Source: Trichosphaerium sp. ATCC 40318
Lineage: Eukaryota > Discosea > Flabellinia > Trichosidae
Reading direction: 5' to 3'
Length of the DNA stretch: 64,000 bases
Assembly (NCBI GenBank): GCA_038496445.1
Contig: JALMLS010000487.1
Coordinates: 1 to 64,000 of the forward strand
Below, one piece after another: positions 49,480 through 62,899 of this stretch (the stretch's first letter is position 1; every line of letters begins with the position of its first letter). The translations under genes were made by a program, and so were the position numbers. A model generated the notes under the pieces. The model saw only the letters and a list, made by a program, of their open reading frames with translations, was not told the origin of the DNA and did no database searches.

Positions 49480-49928
49480 ATGTTCAGAGGCGACTGGTAC
49501 TAGCATGTTCGAACAAACACCCAGAAAACATATTTTTTGATGCACAAAAACCCACCTTTCAGAATACGTGAAGCCCTAGTACTTCTTGGTTATTCAAAGG
49601 ATTGTTTGGGTATTGGCAAAATCATTGTTTGATATAAGTAACCAATGTCATGTTTGCACATAAAAACTAGTTAAATGGTGTAACTTGGCCATATTATTTT
49701 CGAACTGTTGTCTCCATTTTTTTATTTCACGTGGGTCTTGAATTCAGGAAAAAACTGTTTGTTGATTTCATTGTACTGTTATTTTTATACGTTCTGTTCG
49801 GTTGGCATAACGAATTCTTAGACTTGCTGGTTACGTAGCCAACAAAGATCGTAAAGAAATCACATTTTTCTGTCTTTCCCTGTATCCTTAAAAAAGTGGA
49901 GAATCTTTTTTCCTATTTCTCAATCGCA
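49480..49928. other. Short intergenic region before the reductase
   Basis: No gene was seen. It contains the EDC4 3' flank and the reductase promoter, with CACGTG at about 49729. Confidence 0.5.
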
Positions 49929-52135
49929 ATGAGTCTCGTAAATAAGCAAATACTCCTTGTTGGTTATACTGATAACAAACCAAAGCAAGAGCACTTTAAA
50001 TGCGTTGAAAAGGTATTTTAAGCTACTTAGCGAGCAACATCAGTAAAGTATCTCTTTGTCTTGTCTGCTTACTCTACTAGCCTGTTGAGGATGTACCAGA
50101 AGGAAAAATATTGATTAAAGTATTATACATATCAGTTGACCCCTTTTCCCGTGCTTTAATGACAGATCACCCAAAGGATAAACAAGTAGTACATGAGTAC
50201 GATCAAAACAGCTCAAATTCTTCGTTCGAAGTTGCAAGCGATCATTCTTTAATTTTTTTTTTTTTTTTTTGCGAGCAGGACATACCCAGCCTTCTCTTTT
50301 CCCTTGCGAAACAGGTATTTCCAATACCTTCGCTGGGAAAAATGAAAATCGAATTTTGCTTCAAACCCAAAACTTGTTGTTTTCAGTCTTTTTTGGCTAA
50401 TTCTCCGCTTTAAAGATCTGTTCCTCTTAATACACCTATGAAAGGATTGGCTATTGGTCAGGTGATTATTTCTAAAAATAAGTCTTGGAATAAAGGAGTC
50501 CTGGTTCATGGCAGTTTTGGGTTTGTCATTTTTTTTTGATCTTGTTGATCTTTTTTTACTGTTTGTTAATCATATTGTTTAAGATGGCAATCGTATGTAA
50601 TATCAGATGGTACAATGATTTACCCCATCGATGATACCCACATACCAGCTTCAGCTTACCTTGGCGTACTTGGTATGTTAGCAGACTAAAACAATGCAAA
50701 AAAAGTTTCTTTGCATTTTTATTTCCGCAAAAACGTTTGTTGTGAGTGTACATCAGGCGTACCTGAAATATTTGCGTTTTCTCTTCTATAAGATCACGGA
50801 GATGTTGTCATTTATATCTTTCGGAGAATTTTAGTACCGGATTGAAAAAACACGTGTTTTGAGATGGAAGACTTTCATTTGTTATTTATGACTGTAATAC
50901 TGTAGGTCTTACTGGTTTTACTGCTTGGGGAGGTATGACGTTGGTTGGAAAGCCTGAGAAAGGTAAAACAGTTCTTGTTTCATCAGGCGCTGGTGCTACA
51001 GGGAGTGTTGCTGGTCAAATAGCGAAAATTAAAGGTATTGTAAAAAACTATTTCTACTTCTAAGGATTTCTTTTTAATCAATTGCATTTTTGAGTACACA
51101 TCAATTTATTTCGAATTATACACACGTGTTCTATAAACAGCAACATGTCGGCAGTGTTATTGCACGTTAGCTTAATACCGTGTAGGTTGCCGTGTTGTTG
51201 GTATTGCTGGAAGCGATGAGAAGGTCAAGTGGATGGTAGAAGAGGCTGGATTTGATGCAGGTAATGTATTTTTTTGCTATTGGCAAAGTTAACTCGTTTG
51301 TTCTATGGTATTAAGGTATCAATTACAAGGTTGGGAATTTGGCTGATTCAATAAAAAGAGAAGTACCTGAAGGAGTTGACTTATATTTTGACAATGTAGG
51401 AGGTAAGTTCTAAGCGCTCTTTTCATATGTTGTTGAACATACCTTTTTTTGTTCTGTTTAAGTAAGTTCTCGTTGCGTTCCGGTTTGTTTCCCTGCAGTA
51501 ATTTTTTCTGAACTGTTTTTGTTAATGTCAGTACAGGTGAGATGCTTGAAACAGTGCTTGATCATATGAATCTGTTTGGTACTATTGTTGGGTGTGGTTT
51601 TATTTCTCAATACAACACACCTAAACAAGGGAGATACGGCATTAAGAATATACAATTGCTGATTGAGAAAGAGCTTGAGTATAAAGGATTTGTAATACGG
51701 AGATTCTATAAAGACCACTTAATGACGTTCTTGCAGGTAAACAAGAATTTTGTCGTCTTGTTGGTAGCATAAAATATTGAATTTCTTTATCAAATGCTAG
51801 GCAACATCTTTCTGTTTTTGAGTTTTTTTGCTATTTGTACTAGAGAAATTCAACCACATTTTTGTTACTTGGTGACAATTTGAAAGTTTGGCTTGATCAC
51901 GTGACGTTTAGATTATTTTTCTATTGCTTCCAATTTTGTTCTTATTTTTTTCTTATTGAATAATGCTGACAACACTTTGTTTCTGTAGCAAGGCGCCAAC
52001 TGGTTAAAAGAAGGTAAACTTAAATACAAAGAAAATATCCTTGAAGGAATAGAAAGTGCTCCAAAAGCCTTGGAAAGTATTTTCACAGGTTCTAAGATTG
52101 GAAAAATGATAATTCGTGTTGGAGACAAAGAATAG
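49929..52135 (+). CDS. MDR-family NADP-dependent alkenal/prostaglandin reductase-like enzyme
   Basis: The ATG at 49929 begins MSLVNKQILLVGYTDNKPKQ. Joined exons give the medium-chain dehydrogenase/reductase order: VDPFSRALM (the YVDPYxR-type catalytic-domain motif), LGLTGFTAWGGM, the Rossmann loop SSGAGATGSVAGQIAK, GCRVVGIAGSDEK, and DNVGGEMLETVLDHMN. The end is ENILEGIESAPKALESIFTG and a TAG at 52133-52135. No zinc-ligand cysteines were seen, as in the zinc-independent leukotriene B4 12-hydroxydehydrogenase / prostaglandin reductase branch. It reduces the alpha,beta double bond of reactive carbonyls with NADPH, probably in the cytosol. About ten introns. Confidence 0.88.
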
Positions 52136-53084
52136 TGTAAACCATTGAACTAACACGTTTGCGCACGTTGTATACTGCAATCGCTATCAATAAAGATACT
52201 TACAAGAAGGTTATCATAACTGGGTACTTTGAAGATAAAGGAGCTTAATAGAACATTGTCAGATTTTCAGCCAGAGCAATAAAAAAGGTATTTATTGTCT
52301 GTGTCATTCAAGTTTGCAAAACTTTGAACTTTTTCCTGTTTGTGAATTTTGGTTTTTGTGGTCAGATCTGACGTATCTTGCAACTTCTGTTAGTGCATCT
52401 TGTCAGTTCTGGAAAAACTAAACACCATACATATTATTGCAACACGTGTTTTTACCCATTATTCTATTTTGTACATTGTTAGCAGTTCTGTTGACGTCCT
52501 CTAAGGTCCATCCGTTGTCTCCCATTCCCTAAAATGTACTATTACGCTATGTTAATACCGTACACTCAGCACAAGATATCTTTGCAAGCGTTTGTAATTT
52601 TCTTTGAGGTTTTAACGTTTTCTCACGTTTAATACTCCTCTTTACACCTGAATATGTGCCAGTATGTATTCGCTTGGTGCTTGTAAGTTCACATGTAAAT
52701 CATTATTAATTAGTAGCCGGTTTTATGGCTCCTTGGGGTGAGTAGTAATGAGAGCACACGTAAGTAAAATACTGCGATCGTCTTGTTAGATTATGTGATT
52801 TTTTCGTCTTGCCTTTATAAGGACGGCAAGCACGGTACATTGTAGAATGTGATGCATTCACATTGAGTTAGGTTTCGCCAAGTTACTTCAAAGCTGTCAG
52901 TTCCTGCAAATCTGACAGAGCTTGCAACAAGATTCTGTTGAGTTGCTCCTGAGTTTAAAACATGTTACCTTTGAGTCAAGTTAGGACTTCAGGCGTTTGA
53001 GTCGTGCGCCTAGGTAAAATATTAGAGACATCTTGCGCTGTTGGATAGAAAATTGTGTAAGTGCCACTAACCAGAGGCTATTGA
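52136..53084. other. Intergenic region, no gene seen
   Basis: It holds the reductase 3' flank and approaches the inner edge of the right arm. CACGTG at about 52444. No coding signal was found. Confidence 0.5.
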
Positions 53085-53431
53085 GCGCTTAGGTAATAAA
53101 ACCTTTAAAAAGTTGACGTGACTGCTCCAAAACTTAGAGTATCTTTCTGTAACACATCTACTCAATTAAGTACAAGTTTATGAATAGCTACATTGTATGT
53201 GTATGTGTACATTGTCATTTCTTCTTTTTACTGCGTTCAGATACTCTGTTGAGAATACAAAAAAGGTGGTGTTACGCAGTGCAGGTACTTAGGCATGTAA
53301 CTAACAATTGGTTTTGTATTGTTTATTGGACATAGTTGTACTCATGGAATGCAATCTGCAACAACTCACTAACAAAGTCATATTTATTGAAAACAAAACA
53401 TAATTTCAACCAACAGTGAGCAGCTGAGAGG

Positions 53432-56400
53432 TCAAGTTGCTCTCAAGGCTTGCAATTCAGCAAGTAGTTTGGCATTTTTTTCTGCTAGAGCTGAATTCAC
53501 TTCTTCCATTTTAGAGTTGTCTTGCTCAAGTTTAGTGATTCTCTCAAGTTGCTTGGTGATGGCTTCCTCATGGTTGGTATTGGTTTTTTGGAGCATCAAG
53601 TTCACCTTTTGCAATTTGGTATTTGATTCCTCAAGCTTTACATTTTTCTCTTTTACGGTGTTTGATTCTTCAAGGATGGTTTTGTTCTCTTGCTTTAGTT
53701 TCTTGATTTCTTTGTTTTCTGCAAACTTATCTTGCATGATTGGTTGTTCTGGTAGATTTGGATCGGCAGCTCCCCATAATTTTCTTTAAGAGTAAATTAA
53801 TATGCTGTTATGTTTTGTATGTCATACCGTTCAGTTATGAAATCGTCCTCATCAATCAGGTCATCTGACTCGCTTTCATCTTCTGATTTTGAATTATTTT
53901 TTTCTTTTACTTGTTTGTTGATACTTTTGTTGGAAGTCTTGGTATTCTTGTTCGGTTTCTTCTTCTTGGTGTTCTTGTTTGATTTCTTGTTTGCTGTTTT
54001 ACCTTTCTTCTGAACCCGTTTCTTTTGTTTCTTTACAACCTTAATGACATAACGTGCAACAGCTTGAACATCTAAACAAACAATAAATACTACATTACAT
54101 TGTAGAATGTTACCTTGAGCCACAACCAACTCATCACACGGATACTTATCAACATCTTCTTTTACTGCTTGTCCCTTGTTGTTTACCACTGCATAATGAC
54201 TTTGATATCCTGGTTTAATAGGTTTTCCCTTAAGATTGTTTAAGTCTCCAGGTCTTTCTATTACCTAGTTTTGTATTAATACCAATGTACACAACCAAGT
54301 GTCTGTACCGGATATATGTTGCCAGGAGTGACTAGACTCAAAATAAGTGTCTTTTCAGTTGACTTTGGGTCATAAGCGCAGGCATATGTGATACTGCTCT
54401 ATTGTAAAATATTAGAAATAGAATACTTAATTTGACGTTAGTACTGTAAAGTAGATTCCTTGTCCATAATATCCGGCATCCAACGCACTTGCAGTTCCAA
54501 ATCCAGCTTTTACAATACTCTTAGCAGCCTCAGCACTTGTTCCATGCACCATTAACACAACAGGTAACTGAACAATTGATTATGTAAGGAATGGTATTGG
54601 AACAAGTACCTCTTCTTTATTACTTGAGCTTTCATCAGCAGTCAAAGATGACAATTTCTTGGCAATACTTGTTCGAGCATTGCCTTGCCAATCTTTCTTA
54701 CAAAATAGTTTGGGTACTTCTCTAGAAACAAAGTGTAAGTACTTTCTAAAACATTGTGTTAGGCGGACATACTGGTGCCTGTGTTTGAGTATTGTAGTGT
54801 ACATGCCAAAGTTTTGAAGTAATACATCATTGCAAACAAGTTGTGCTGATATAACAGTGACTTGATCATATCCATGCATTTTTGACAATTGGTCTTGGAG
54901 AAATGCTAATTCTCTTTTGGCTACAGTGTCAGTCTTGTTGAAAAGATCCAATGTCCTGTAGTGAGTTGCCTTTTCAACAAATCCCCTTTATTATTGTTAA
55001 ACACAATAGAAACATGAACAAACTCAACTTGTTGTTAGACCTATCCCAGCCATGTGCATAATCCAATCGTGGATTCAACCTCCAAGGTGTTGTACCATTT
55101 AATCCTTGATAACAAGTCAAATGACAAAAACAACAGAGATGTTTGTACCTGCTGTAGTGTCTTTTAGTGCTGTATTTGGTATGATAGGTTCAATAGTGTA
55201 AAGATTACTCTTACATTTCAGTGCAGCATTATCAATTAACCTCTACAAACAATTTAAAAACTTGTGTTATGTCATGTATGTGTACAGTTTTTTCCTGTTT
55301 GTGCTTGTCACAATAAGTGCATACAAAATCGTCCTCAAATGCTGTACAAAAATAAATATTGCAATGTAAAAACTAATAGACATGTACCTTCATCTTGTTT
55401 ATCAGTTTGAATGGAGTTTATACACCATCCTTCTTCAGCACACTTTTCAGCAACAGTACCAGTTTGTTTTTCACTCCACATGTTATCAGGTAAATCAAAC
55501 AAAATACCTTCCATCAGTTCTCCATGTTTAACCCAAAAGCTCTATTATAAAATAAACAGTTTGAACCAGTAAAGTGTTTGTACCGAAGATTGTACAAATA
55601 TGTGATTGTAAGAACAAATTAATGCACAAATGCCTTTTTGAATTGCAAGTTTGAAGTAATGGCGTGTGGGCTTGAGGTATGATTAGTCAACATTTGTTGA
55701 TATTAAAAAGGAGTACCAAATACTGTAACCATTTTGCAAGATTGCATCGCCATTGTGGACTATCTGTATCATAAGCATATGATAGCCATAGCTTGTGGCT
55801 TTGTTGTTTATCAGTTGGAAAGTGTGTCAAGAGAGTTTCAAACACATTGGTGTAAGCAGGATCATTATCGACCACCTTCATCAATACAGTTTTAAAATCA
55901 ATTGTTTGTCTGCTCATGGTGTGTGAGAAGACATCACTTGCATTTGATAAAAGGAGAAATGCTGAGGTGTGTTTATACTGTGCTAATAATAGTGTTAATA
56001 TATCATTGTAGTAATGTGTAATCACCTGCATAAAGCAAAGGAGTCCATCTTTTGTTATCAATTGTGTCAATGTTTATGTGGTATTTAATTAATAGTTTAA
56101 TAACTTTGCTGTCTCCATTTTTGGCTAATAAGTGTAAAAATTAAAGTGTCTTTCAAAAGAGATGTAGCCAGCAACATATAGAGCTTCTTACAACAATGTA
56201 CCTGCAAGATGTAAAGCTGTACAGCCTTCATTATCTGAAGCATTGATATTTGCATTAGCATCCAACAACAACTTAACAATATCTCTGTGGCCATGCTGTA
56301 CTGAGAAGTGTGAGTACATTGTATATTTACAACACTGTACCTGCACAATGTAAAGTTGTACAGCCATCATTATCTGAAGCATTGATATTTGCATTAGCAT

Positions 56401-58048
56401 TCAACAACAATTGTACAATATCTGCGTTTCCATACAATGCTGAGAAGTGTGAGTACATTGTATATTCACAACATTGTACCTGCACGATGTAAAGCTGTTT
56501 GGCCATCATTATCTGAAGCATTGATATTTGCATCAGCATCCAACAACAATTGTACAATATCTGTATTTCCATACAATGCTGAGAAGTGTGAGTGCATTGT
56601 ATATTTACAACATTGTACCTGCACAATGTAAAGCTGTCCAGCCATCATTATTTACAGCATTGATATTTGCCTTAGCATCCAACAACAATTGTACAATATC
56701 TGTATTTCCATACAATGCTGAGAAGTGTGAGTACATTGTATATTCACAACATTGTACCTGCACGATGTAAAGCTGTCCAGCCATCATTATTTACAGCATT
56801 GATATTTGCATTAGCATCCAACAACAACTTAACAATATTGGTGTTTCCATACCGTGCTGAGAAGTGAGTACATTGTATATTCACAACAATGTACCTGCAC
56901 GATGTAAAGCTGTACAGCCATCATTATCTGAAGCATTGATATTTGCATCAGCATCCAACAACAATTGTACAATATCTGTGTTTCCATACAATACTGAGAA
57001 GTGTGAGTACATTGTATATTCACAACAATGTACCTGCATGATGTAAAGCTGTCCAACCTTCATTATCTGAAGCATTGATATTTGCATCAGCATCCAACAA
57101 CAATTGTACAATATCTTTGTTTTCATACAATGCTGAGAAGTGTGAGTGCATTGTATATTCACAACATTGTACCTGCACGATGTAAAGCTGTCCAGCCATC
57201 ATTATTTACAGCATTGATATTTGCCTTAGCATTCAACAACAATCGTACAACTTTGGTGCGTCCATACCGTGCTGAGAAGTGAGTACATTGTATATTCACA
57301 ACAATGTACCTGCATGATGTAAAGCTGTCCAACCTTCATTATCTGAAGCATTGATATTTGCCTTAAAATTCAACAACCATTGCACAATATCTTTGTTTTC
57401 ATACAATACTGAGAAGTGTGAGTACATTGTATATTCACAACATTGTACCTGCACAATGTAAAGCTGTTTGGCCATCATTATTAGCATTGATATTTGCCTT
57501 AGCAATCAACAACAATTGCACAATATCTGTATTTCCATACAATGCTGAGAAGTGTGAGTACATTGTATATTTACAACACTGTACCTGCACGATGTAAAGC
57601 TGTCCAGCCATCATTATTTACAGCATTGATATTTGCATTAGCATCCAACAACAATTGTACAATATTGGTGTTTCCATACCGTGCTGAGAAGTGAGTACAT
57701 TGTATATTCACAACATTGTACCTGCACGATGTAAAGCTGTCCAGCCATCATTATTTACAGCATTGATATTTGCATTGGACTGTAAACACATTGACAAAAT
57801 ATTTGGCAAATTACCACAAGCTACTTTGGGTTGATATCTGTACTACCATTTAAACACAAACCTGAAAGCCATAGAATTTTATCAGCTGTCTCTTGTTTAT
57901 GTAGCTTTTTCTTTAGTTTATTTACTACAAATGCATTGGATATGAACAATACTGCCTACGATATAAAATGCACACCTGTTGTGATATCCTTGAACTCTTG
58001 ATCTTCCCTTTGAAGTTGTTTCAATTCTTCTGAAGTAATATTAAACAT
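53432..58048 (-). CDS. Ankyrin-repeat / PARP catalytic / coiled-coil protein, copy 2
   Basis: Paralogue of the gene at 31317-34942, same architecture and exon order. The ATG is at 58048 (MFNITSEELKQLQREDQE). Twelve related ankyrin exons lie between about 57777 and 56200, followed by a diverged one, then the middle region with its CTYCDKHK segment. The PARP fold keeps the H-Y-E triad: His (54544-54546), Tyr (54451-54453) and Glu (54130-54132). The Lys-rich linker has an additional KKKPNKNTK-type segment, and the coiled coil ends QALRAT at 53432. Frames are open across all joins I followed, so both copies may be functional. A shorter or longer ankyrin array would alter client binding without touching catalysis. 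Confidence 0.8.
56200..57777 (-). repeat. Tandem array of ankyrin [exon + intron] units, 12 copies
   Basis: Eleven introns, recognised by the minus-strand acceptor TTCTCAG at about 56302, 56438, 56578, 56718, 56855, 56994, 57131, 57275, 57409, 57545 and 57685, separate twelve exons with a period of 134-144 bp. Intron sequences are shared across units, as in the left copy. Some units lost two bases in the intron. Confidence 0.9.
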
Positions 58049-58870
58049 TCCTGTATCCCCAACAACTTGTTGTTAATACCTTTTAATTTCTTTTTTTTCG
58101 CCTGGTTCGACATGAGCTGTGGCTACCGACGTAGATACTTGAATTTAATGAAATTTTTCCAAAACATTGTGAGTTGTGAGTTGTGTGTTTCGAACCGGTT
58201 CGTTCAAAAAAAGTGAATCAAAAAGCCATTTATTTACTTGCGCGAGTAAACAGTTGTTGTTGTTTTTGCGTTTCTGGTGTTCGGTTTTTCTTCAACAAAT
58301 TAACCCAATACTCACGCTCTACTAGCGCATTGCGTACAACTGAAATAAAAACAGGTTAATACGTGCCTATTGGCTCTTTTTTATCACGTGATAGCTCAAA
58401 AAACTGTACCGAAGTGGCGCGAACTTAATTTGAGTTGTACGCTGTGACAACAACGGTTAGAACTTCCTTTTTTTTTCGAAAAAGGCGTTCGAAACAAACT
58501 CACCGAAATTTTCGAACCACTGAATATTAAATAGCCTCGCCTACTCTGACAATCTAAAGTGTTACAAACGAAACCATTGAAAGATAGAAAATAACAACAC
58601 AAGACAAAAAAAATCTATCTCGACATGTGATCAAACAACAAAAAAACTAAAAGATCAGTGGGTCTGGCGTAAAACTGCTCAACGAATTCGTTGTGTTATC
58701 AGGTCTTGTTATAATAATACAATGTGTTGCCTGTCGGGTTAAAAATTAGTCCGCGAAAAAAGCGTTCTACATTACTGCAAACTACAAAGAAAATAGGTAT
58801 TGCCGTCCAAGGTTGCTCTACGCTTTTCTGAGCGACATCACTTTGTATCTTCACAACACTAACAAAACCT
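58049..58870. promoter_or_regulatory. Upstream region of ankyrin-PARP copy 2
   Basis: It aligns with 28650-28850 plus 30830-31316 of the left arm. The dispersed repeat with TATCACGTGATA lies at 58365-58450. No gene was seen. Confidence 0.45.
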
Positions 58871-59029
58871 CAAGACCCTTTTCACTGTGATTGTCTTGTT
58901 TAACAACCTTTACAACGCTAACAGACCCTTTTCACTATTTAACACTTGGTAGTTAAGAAACTCAGCGTTGTTATTTTTCGTTTTGTGCTACAAGATACTG
59001 TCATTTTCAATGTGAAGCGTTTTACAAAC

Positions 59030-60575
59030 GCTCCTACAAGGTAACAAATTATGAATGCTACCCATGTTAACGACAGTAACTTCTTTGGACATCCGTGTCT
59101 TTGCATCTATTTCTTTAATAAACAGGTTAGCAATGACTACTACTTTCTAAGGGAAACTTAGACCCAACGTGAAAGTTCAATGATGTATTTGTTACCATGC
59201 CACGTTGTTGGAAACTGTCCAGCCAAATCTACTGCTCTATTTCGAATGGAGCACTTACCTCAATAGATCTCATTCGTCCAATTGTAGGTGTTCGTCTTGT
59301 TTTCTTGGCTTGGCATTTAGGACATTCCTGGATCCAATTTTTAGTGTCAGCGTAATATCTCCTTGCCAATAATATCTAATTCTGAGTTTGTAAAACATCT
59401 TGTCAAAGCATAAGTATCCACTAAGTTTATCACCGTGGCAAAGGCGTAAAACTAAGTGTTGTAGATTCTTGGGAACTACCGCTCGTTTGTACGTACGTAA
59501 TTTATCCGTTGATTGTGGCTCTGAACACGTACTGGTCGATATTGTGCTTCAAAATTCAGTTCTTGAATTTCATTATCCATCTAGCCTACGGTTTTAATGT
59601 TCAGTACCCATTTAAGACTGGGTCTGTGATTTTGGTAAAAGGACCATTAGTGACATATCATCTAAAACTTTGATGCTGTCTACAATGGGCTAAATATTCA
59701 CATTTAATTCTTTTCTGCCCGTTAGCATACTCTACTGTGGTAATAAATGACCTTTTCATCACCATATATTATCTGTGTTAGCACAACCAATGTCTGATGC
59801 ATCTGTGAAAAGAGTAAATCTGTGCTTAAGGTCAGGTGCAAACCAATAGTGAGTCGAATGCACCATCATGAGGGTTGGACCAGTTCAATGGCTTTTCTTT
59901 CTTAAGCGTACCGGTAAGCAGTGTTGCAATAGTAGCGTAACCTTATAAATCGTATGTAGCAACCAGTTTTTCCTAGAAATGTACATTACTGGCCGTTTCC
60001 TAAGTTTGATAAGTCTTTGGGTCGAGGCGTTAGAAATAGCGCTGATCTTGCTGGATCAGGCGCTATGTGATGTGTAATCGATGGAGGTAAAGCACTTAAA
60101 GGTAGAACCTATCGTGAAAGGAATGGTTATCTCTTTTTGTGATTTTGTTTTCTCCACTGCACAAAATCATTTAGAACCATGTACAGCAACAGGTGCCCGT
60201 TCGAATTGGAATGCAAAACGAAGCTATCGTTCAACATGTTGTTGATATGCTTTATATTCATTAGAATGTTTACAGCTCTTCCTGTACCGCTGTCAATAAT
60301 GTTGAAGTGTCAGGTTAATAAACAAATGACTGTGCTCTTCGATCTATGCTAAGATTCGAACCAATTAAATATTGTGTTCTACACACAGAGAAACCAGATG
60401 AGGAAAAGACAACAGTTATTTATTTAGTTTAGGGTGTTTATTGTAGCGTTGAGTTGATAGTGCTTTCAAAGGCGTCTGTTGTTGATCTGGCCAGGATAAT
60501 CGTTTATTCTGAGCGGCAGCAGTTATATCAGCTATGTGGGCACTTTATGGAGGCAGGCTTGGTTTTTGTGAAACC
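59030..60575 (-). mobile_element. Decayed Ty3/gypsy element (RT, RNase H and integrase pieces)
   Basis: On the minus strand, from 60575 downward: an RT thumb-like region ending YATIATLLTGTLKK then KPLNWSNPHDGAFDSL (about 59885-59930), the same RNase H start as the left arm, and an integrase zinc-finger region LRLCHGDKLSGYL ... RYYADTKNWIQECPKCQAKK (about 59300-59470). It is followed by SAPFEIEQ and GWTVSNN-like residues (about 59200-59260), the start of the integrase core. Stops and frameshifts are frequent. No LTRs were found, so the element is inactive. Confidence 0.8.
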
Positions 60576-62515
60576 ATTGTACCCTCAAAGGGTAGAGCCA
60601 CAACCAACAATACAACGAAACGTAGAAAAACTGAGGTCGAGACTGATTTCGTCACCAGACGAAATAGTTCTACATACAAAGTTTAACCGGTTTAAAACTC
60701 GAAGTATTGCTAACGTACGGTAAATAAATCTAACTCTAAGTAAATTGTATTTCTTCCTCGAAAATCAATCAAGTCCAGCTCAGAGACTTCTTTTCCTGAG
60801 AACTGCGAAAAGCTACTTGCCTTTCTCATTGTGTTGTAGACTCTGACTAATATCTACTTCAGATAATGGCACAAAGTATCTCGGACAGTCTTTGGGATGG
60901 ATTGCAATATTCTCCTTGCAAGACCTTGGTGAAGTGAGTCCACCAACAGACTTTCATTCAGACAGGTTGAAAAACTATGGAATGGAAAAGTAATGACGAA
61001 CGAGGCTTGCCTCCTCAAGTAATGTCATGGCCTTCACATGAAGTACCTACATTGGAACGCTCCTTCAATACTTAAGTAACATATAGCCTAGTTCTATGAC
61101 AAGAATCAGAGTTGAGTTTCTACGAACGTCACGTGGAGTATTGACAGGAAAAGGTTGCAACAGACGAATATCAACTTATGACGGTTTGATTATGGATCTA
61201 AAGGCAAAGACAAATTGGCAGTGTATCTAAACTGGACCACGTACTTTACTATTTGTTCATAGCAACAAAGATCAATGATTGAAACCTTTTAGTTTAGAAG
61301 ATCAAAGCCGGCTTGCAGCCTCCTTATGTATGTACAGGGTTTACTACGCTTAGTTAAAGCTCAGCATCTACAAAATAAAACCTGGATGGAAAAGATATCA
61401 GACAAGTTAGAACTGGTAAGAGTGATCTAAAACAATTGTATCTAACTTCATAAAAGGGACAGTAATTGGAGTTCATTGGTGTAATGTATATACTAAATAC
61501 AATCAAAAGCAAATCAAGGGACAGTATATTACTTGACTTCAAAGGACAAATGGTTGTGACAAATGAGATGGTGCAATTTTAGACTCATATTTCTCATTTT
61601 AACGACGGCTCTAGGCAATGCTTGTGAGAAACAAGCCATCAATACCAAAAAGACCATACTGTTGTGGAGGAAAGCTAGAAGGATGCAAGCCCATAAAACT
61701 GTTTTATACAAACACAAAAGGAGTCAGTTCATGTGTTAGTTTTCCTAGTAGATTTGAGGATATACAGGCTTAAGCTTGTACAAAGCTGTTTTTTGGTGTT
61801 GCTAGCTAGATCAAGTACAACATTGTTATACTGCAGAAAATTAATGCTATCTAGGTTAACCGCACATTGGCACAGTATCTGCCAAGCTAAATACGATCAG
61901 CGCATCCAACTGAGACTCAAATTACGTTACCTAAACCTGACAAAGATGGTATAGTCGGGTTCTTCCAGTTTCACATCAAAAAATAAAAAATTGAGAATTT
62001 CGAATGGAAAAATAAAAACTCAAAGTGAATAATGGGCTGCTTTCAATGGTGACTCTGAGATTCATTCTGAATATATTAAAACAGGTGGCTTGTAACAATT
62101 GCCTACAAATTGTACAAGAACGCGAATACACTTGTGGGAGTACAGTCTGGGCAACCAATCTATGATAGATTCGCAAAGTTGCTCAAATGTAGAACGTGCT
62201 TACCTAAAGTACGTCAAACTCTTGGTTCCAAACACTTGTTTTCTTTATTCTAACATTAACTCCTCGGCATACCTTTAACTCATGAGTACTCTGTTAAAAG
62301 AGCTAAAATGAACTGGAGTACTATGCTTAAAGGAGAAGATGCGTACTTCTATGCATCTACAATAACCCGTAGACATTCCTTTTCCGTTCACGAGAAAGGT
62401 TAGGTGTAAAATCATACCAAACTGATACAAAGGCATCCAGACGCGGTATTCGAACCCCTAAAAAACGCAATCGTTTTTAGTATGTTACCACCTTCACATG
62501 TAAACTTATTTACCT
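60576..62515. other. Sparse region right of the duplication
   Basis: No complete gene was recognised. An isolated open segment at 62300-62400 (KMNWSTMLKGEDAYFYAST) may be an exon remnant. A CACGTG lies at about 61131. Confidence 0.4.
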
Positions 62516-62519
62516 TCGT

Positions 62520-62815
62520 TTGTTGCTTCACTCAGCGTTTTCAACTCTTCTGTCACTAATATTCTCATCACTGAGATTAATGGTTAATGTATTTCCTGAG
62601 CCACTCAGATTAATTTTCTTAACAAACAAGACCGTTCACTCCTTTATCAGTTATAAGCTCACAATGGCAAAGGCTCATGTATTTAACACCAACCAAGTAG
62701 GCTAAATTTTCATCTGTCACTGAGAAAAATGGTATGTACTCCTGCAAGTGCCTGTAAAGTACTGTCATCAACGCAATCAAGATAAGAAATATCAATGACT
62801 TTTGTACTATTCATT
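62520..62815 (-). pseudogene. Leucine-rich-repeat relic
   Basis: The minus strand reads VIDISYLDCVDDSTLQAL, FLSVTDENLAYLVGVKYMSL and CELITDKGVNGL, then stops. The pattern matches the LRR gene at 19461-20150 and the relic near 23 kb, but no intact frame remains. Confidence 0.5.
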
Positions 62816-62899
62816 TTTTTTAGAGTTGTTATCTTACACCAGTTTGTTTACAATTAAATAATTTACAATTGAGCAGTATCGTCTTTATTGGTAAAATCA

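Larger units (their letters stand above)
53085..60575 (-). repeat. Right arm of the large inverted segmental duplication
   Basis: Reverse-complement partner of 27465-35316. It is about 0.3 kb shorter overall. It lacks the 2-kb insertion of the left arm, keeps more of the gypsy element, and has seven more ankyrin units. Coding parts of the two arms are still alike, but point changes and indels are scattered, so the duplication is not recent. Confidence 0.9.

Noticed and set aside
56310-57282. Series of plus-strand frames across the ankyrin array
   Set aside because: They are antisense shadows of the repeated ankyrin exons and introns and recur with the 140-bp period.
56200-57777. CRISPR-like array from the regular 140-bp period
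   Set aside because: The repeated unit is coding exon plus intron with intact splice sites in a eukaryotic gene; there are no spacers.
62435-62470. tRNA-like T-loop (minus strand GGGGTTCGAATACC)
   Set aside because: The T-stem does not pair properly, and no D-arm or anticodon arm in the right place could be drawn.
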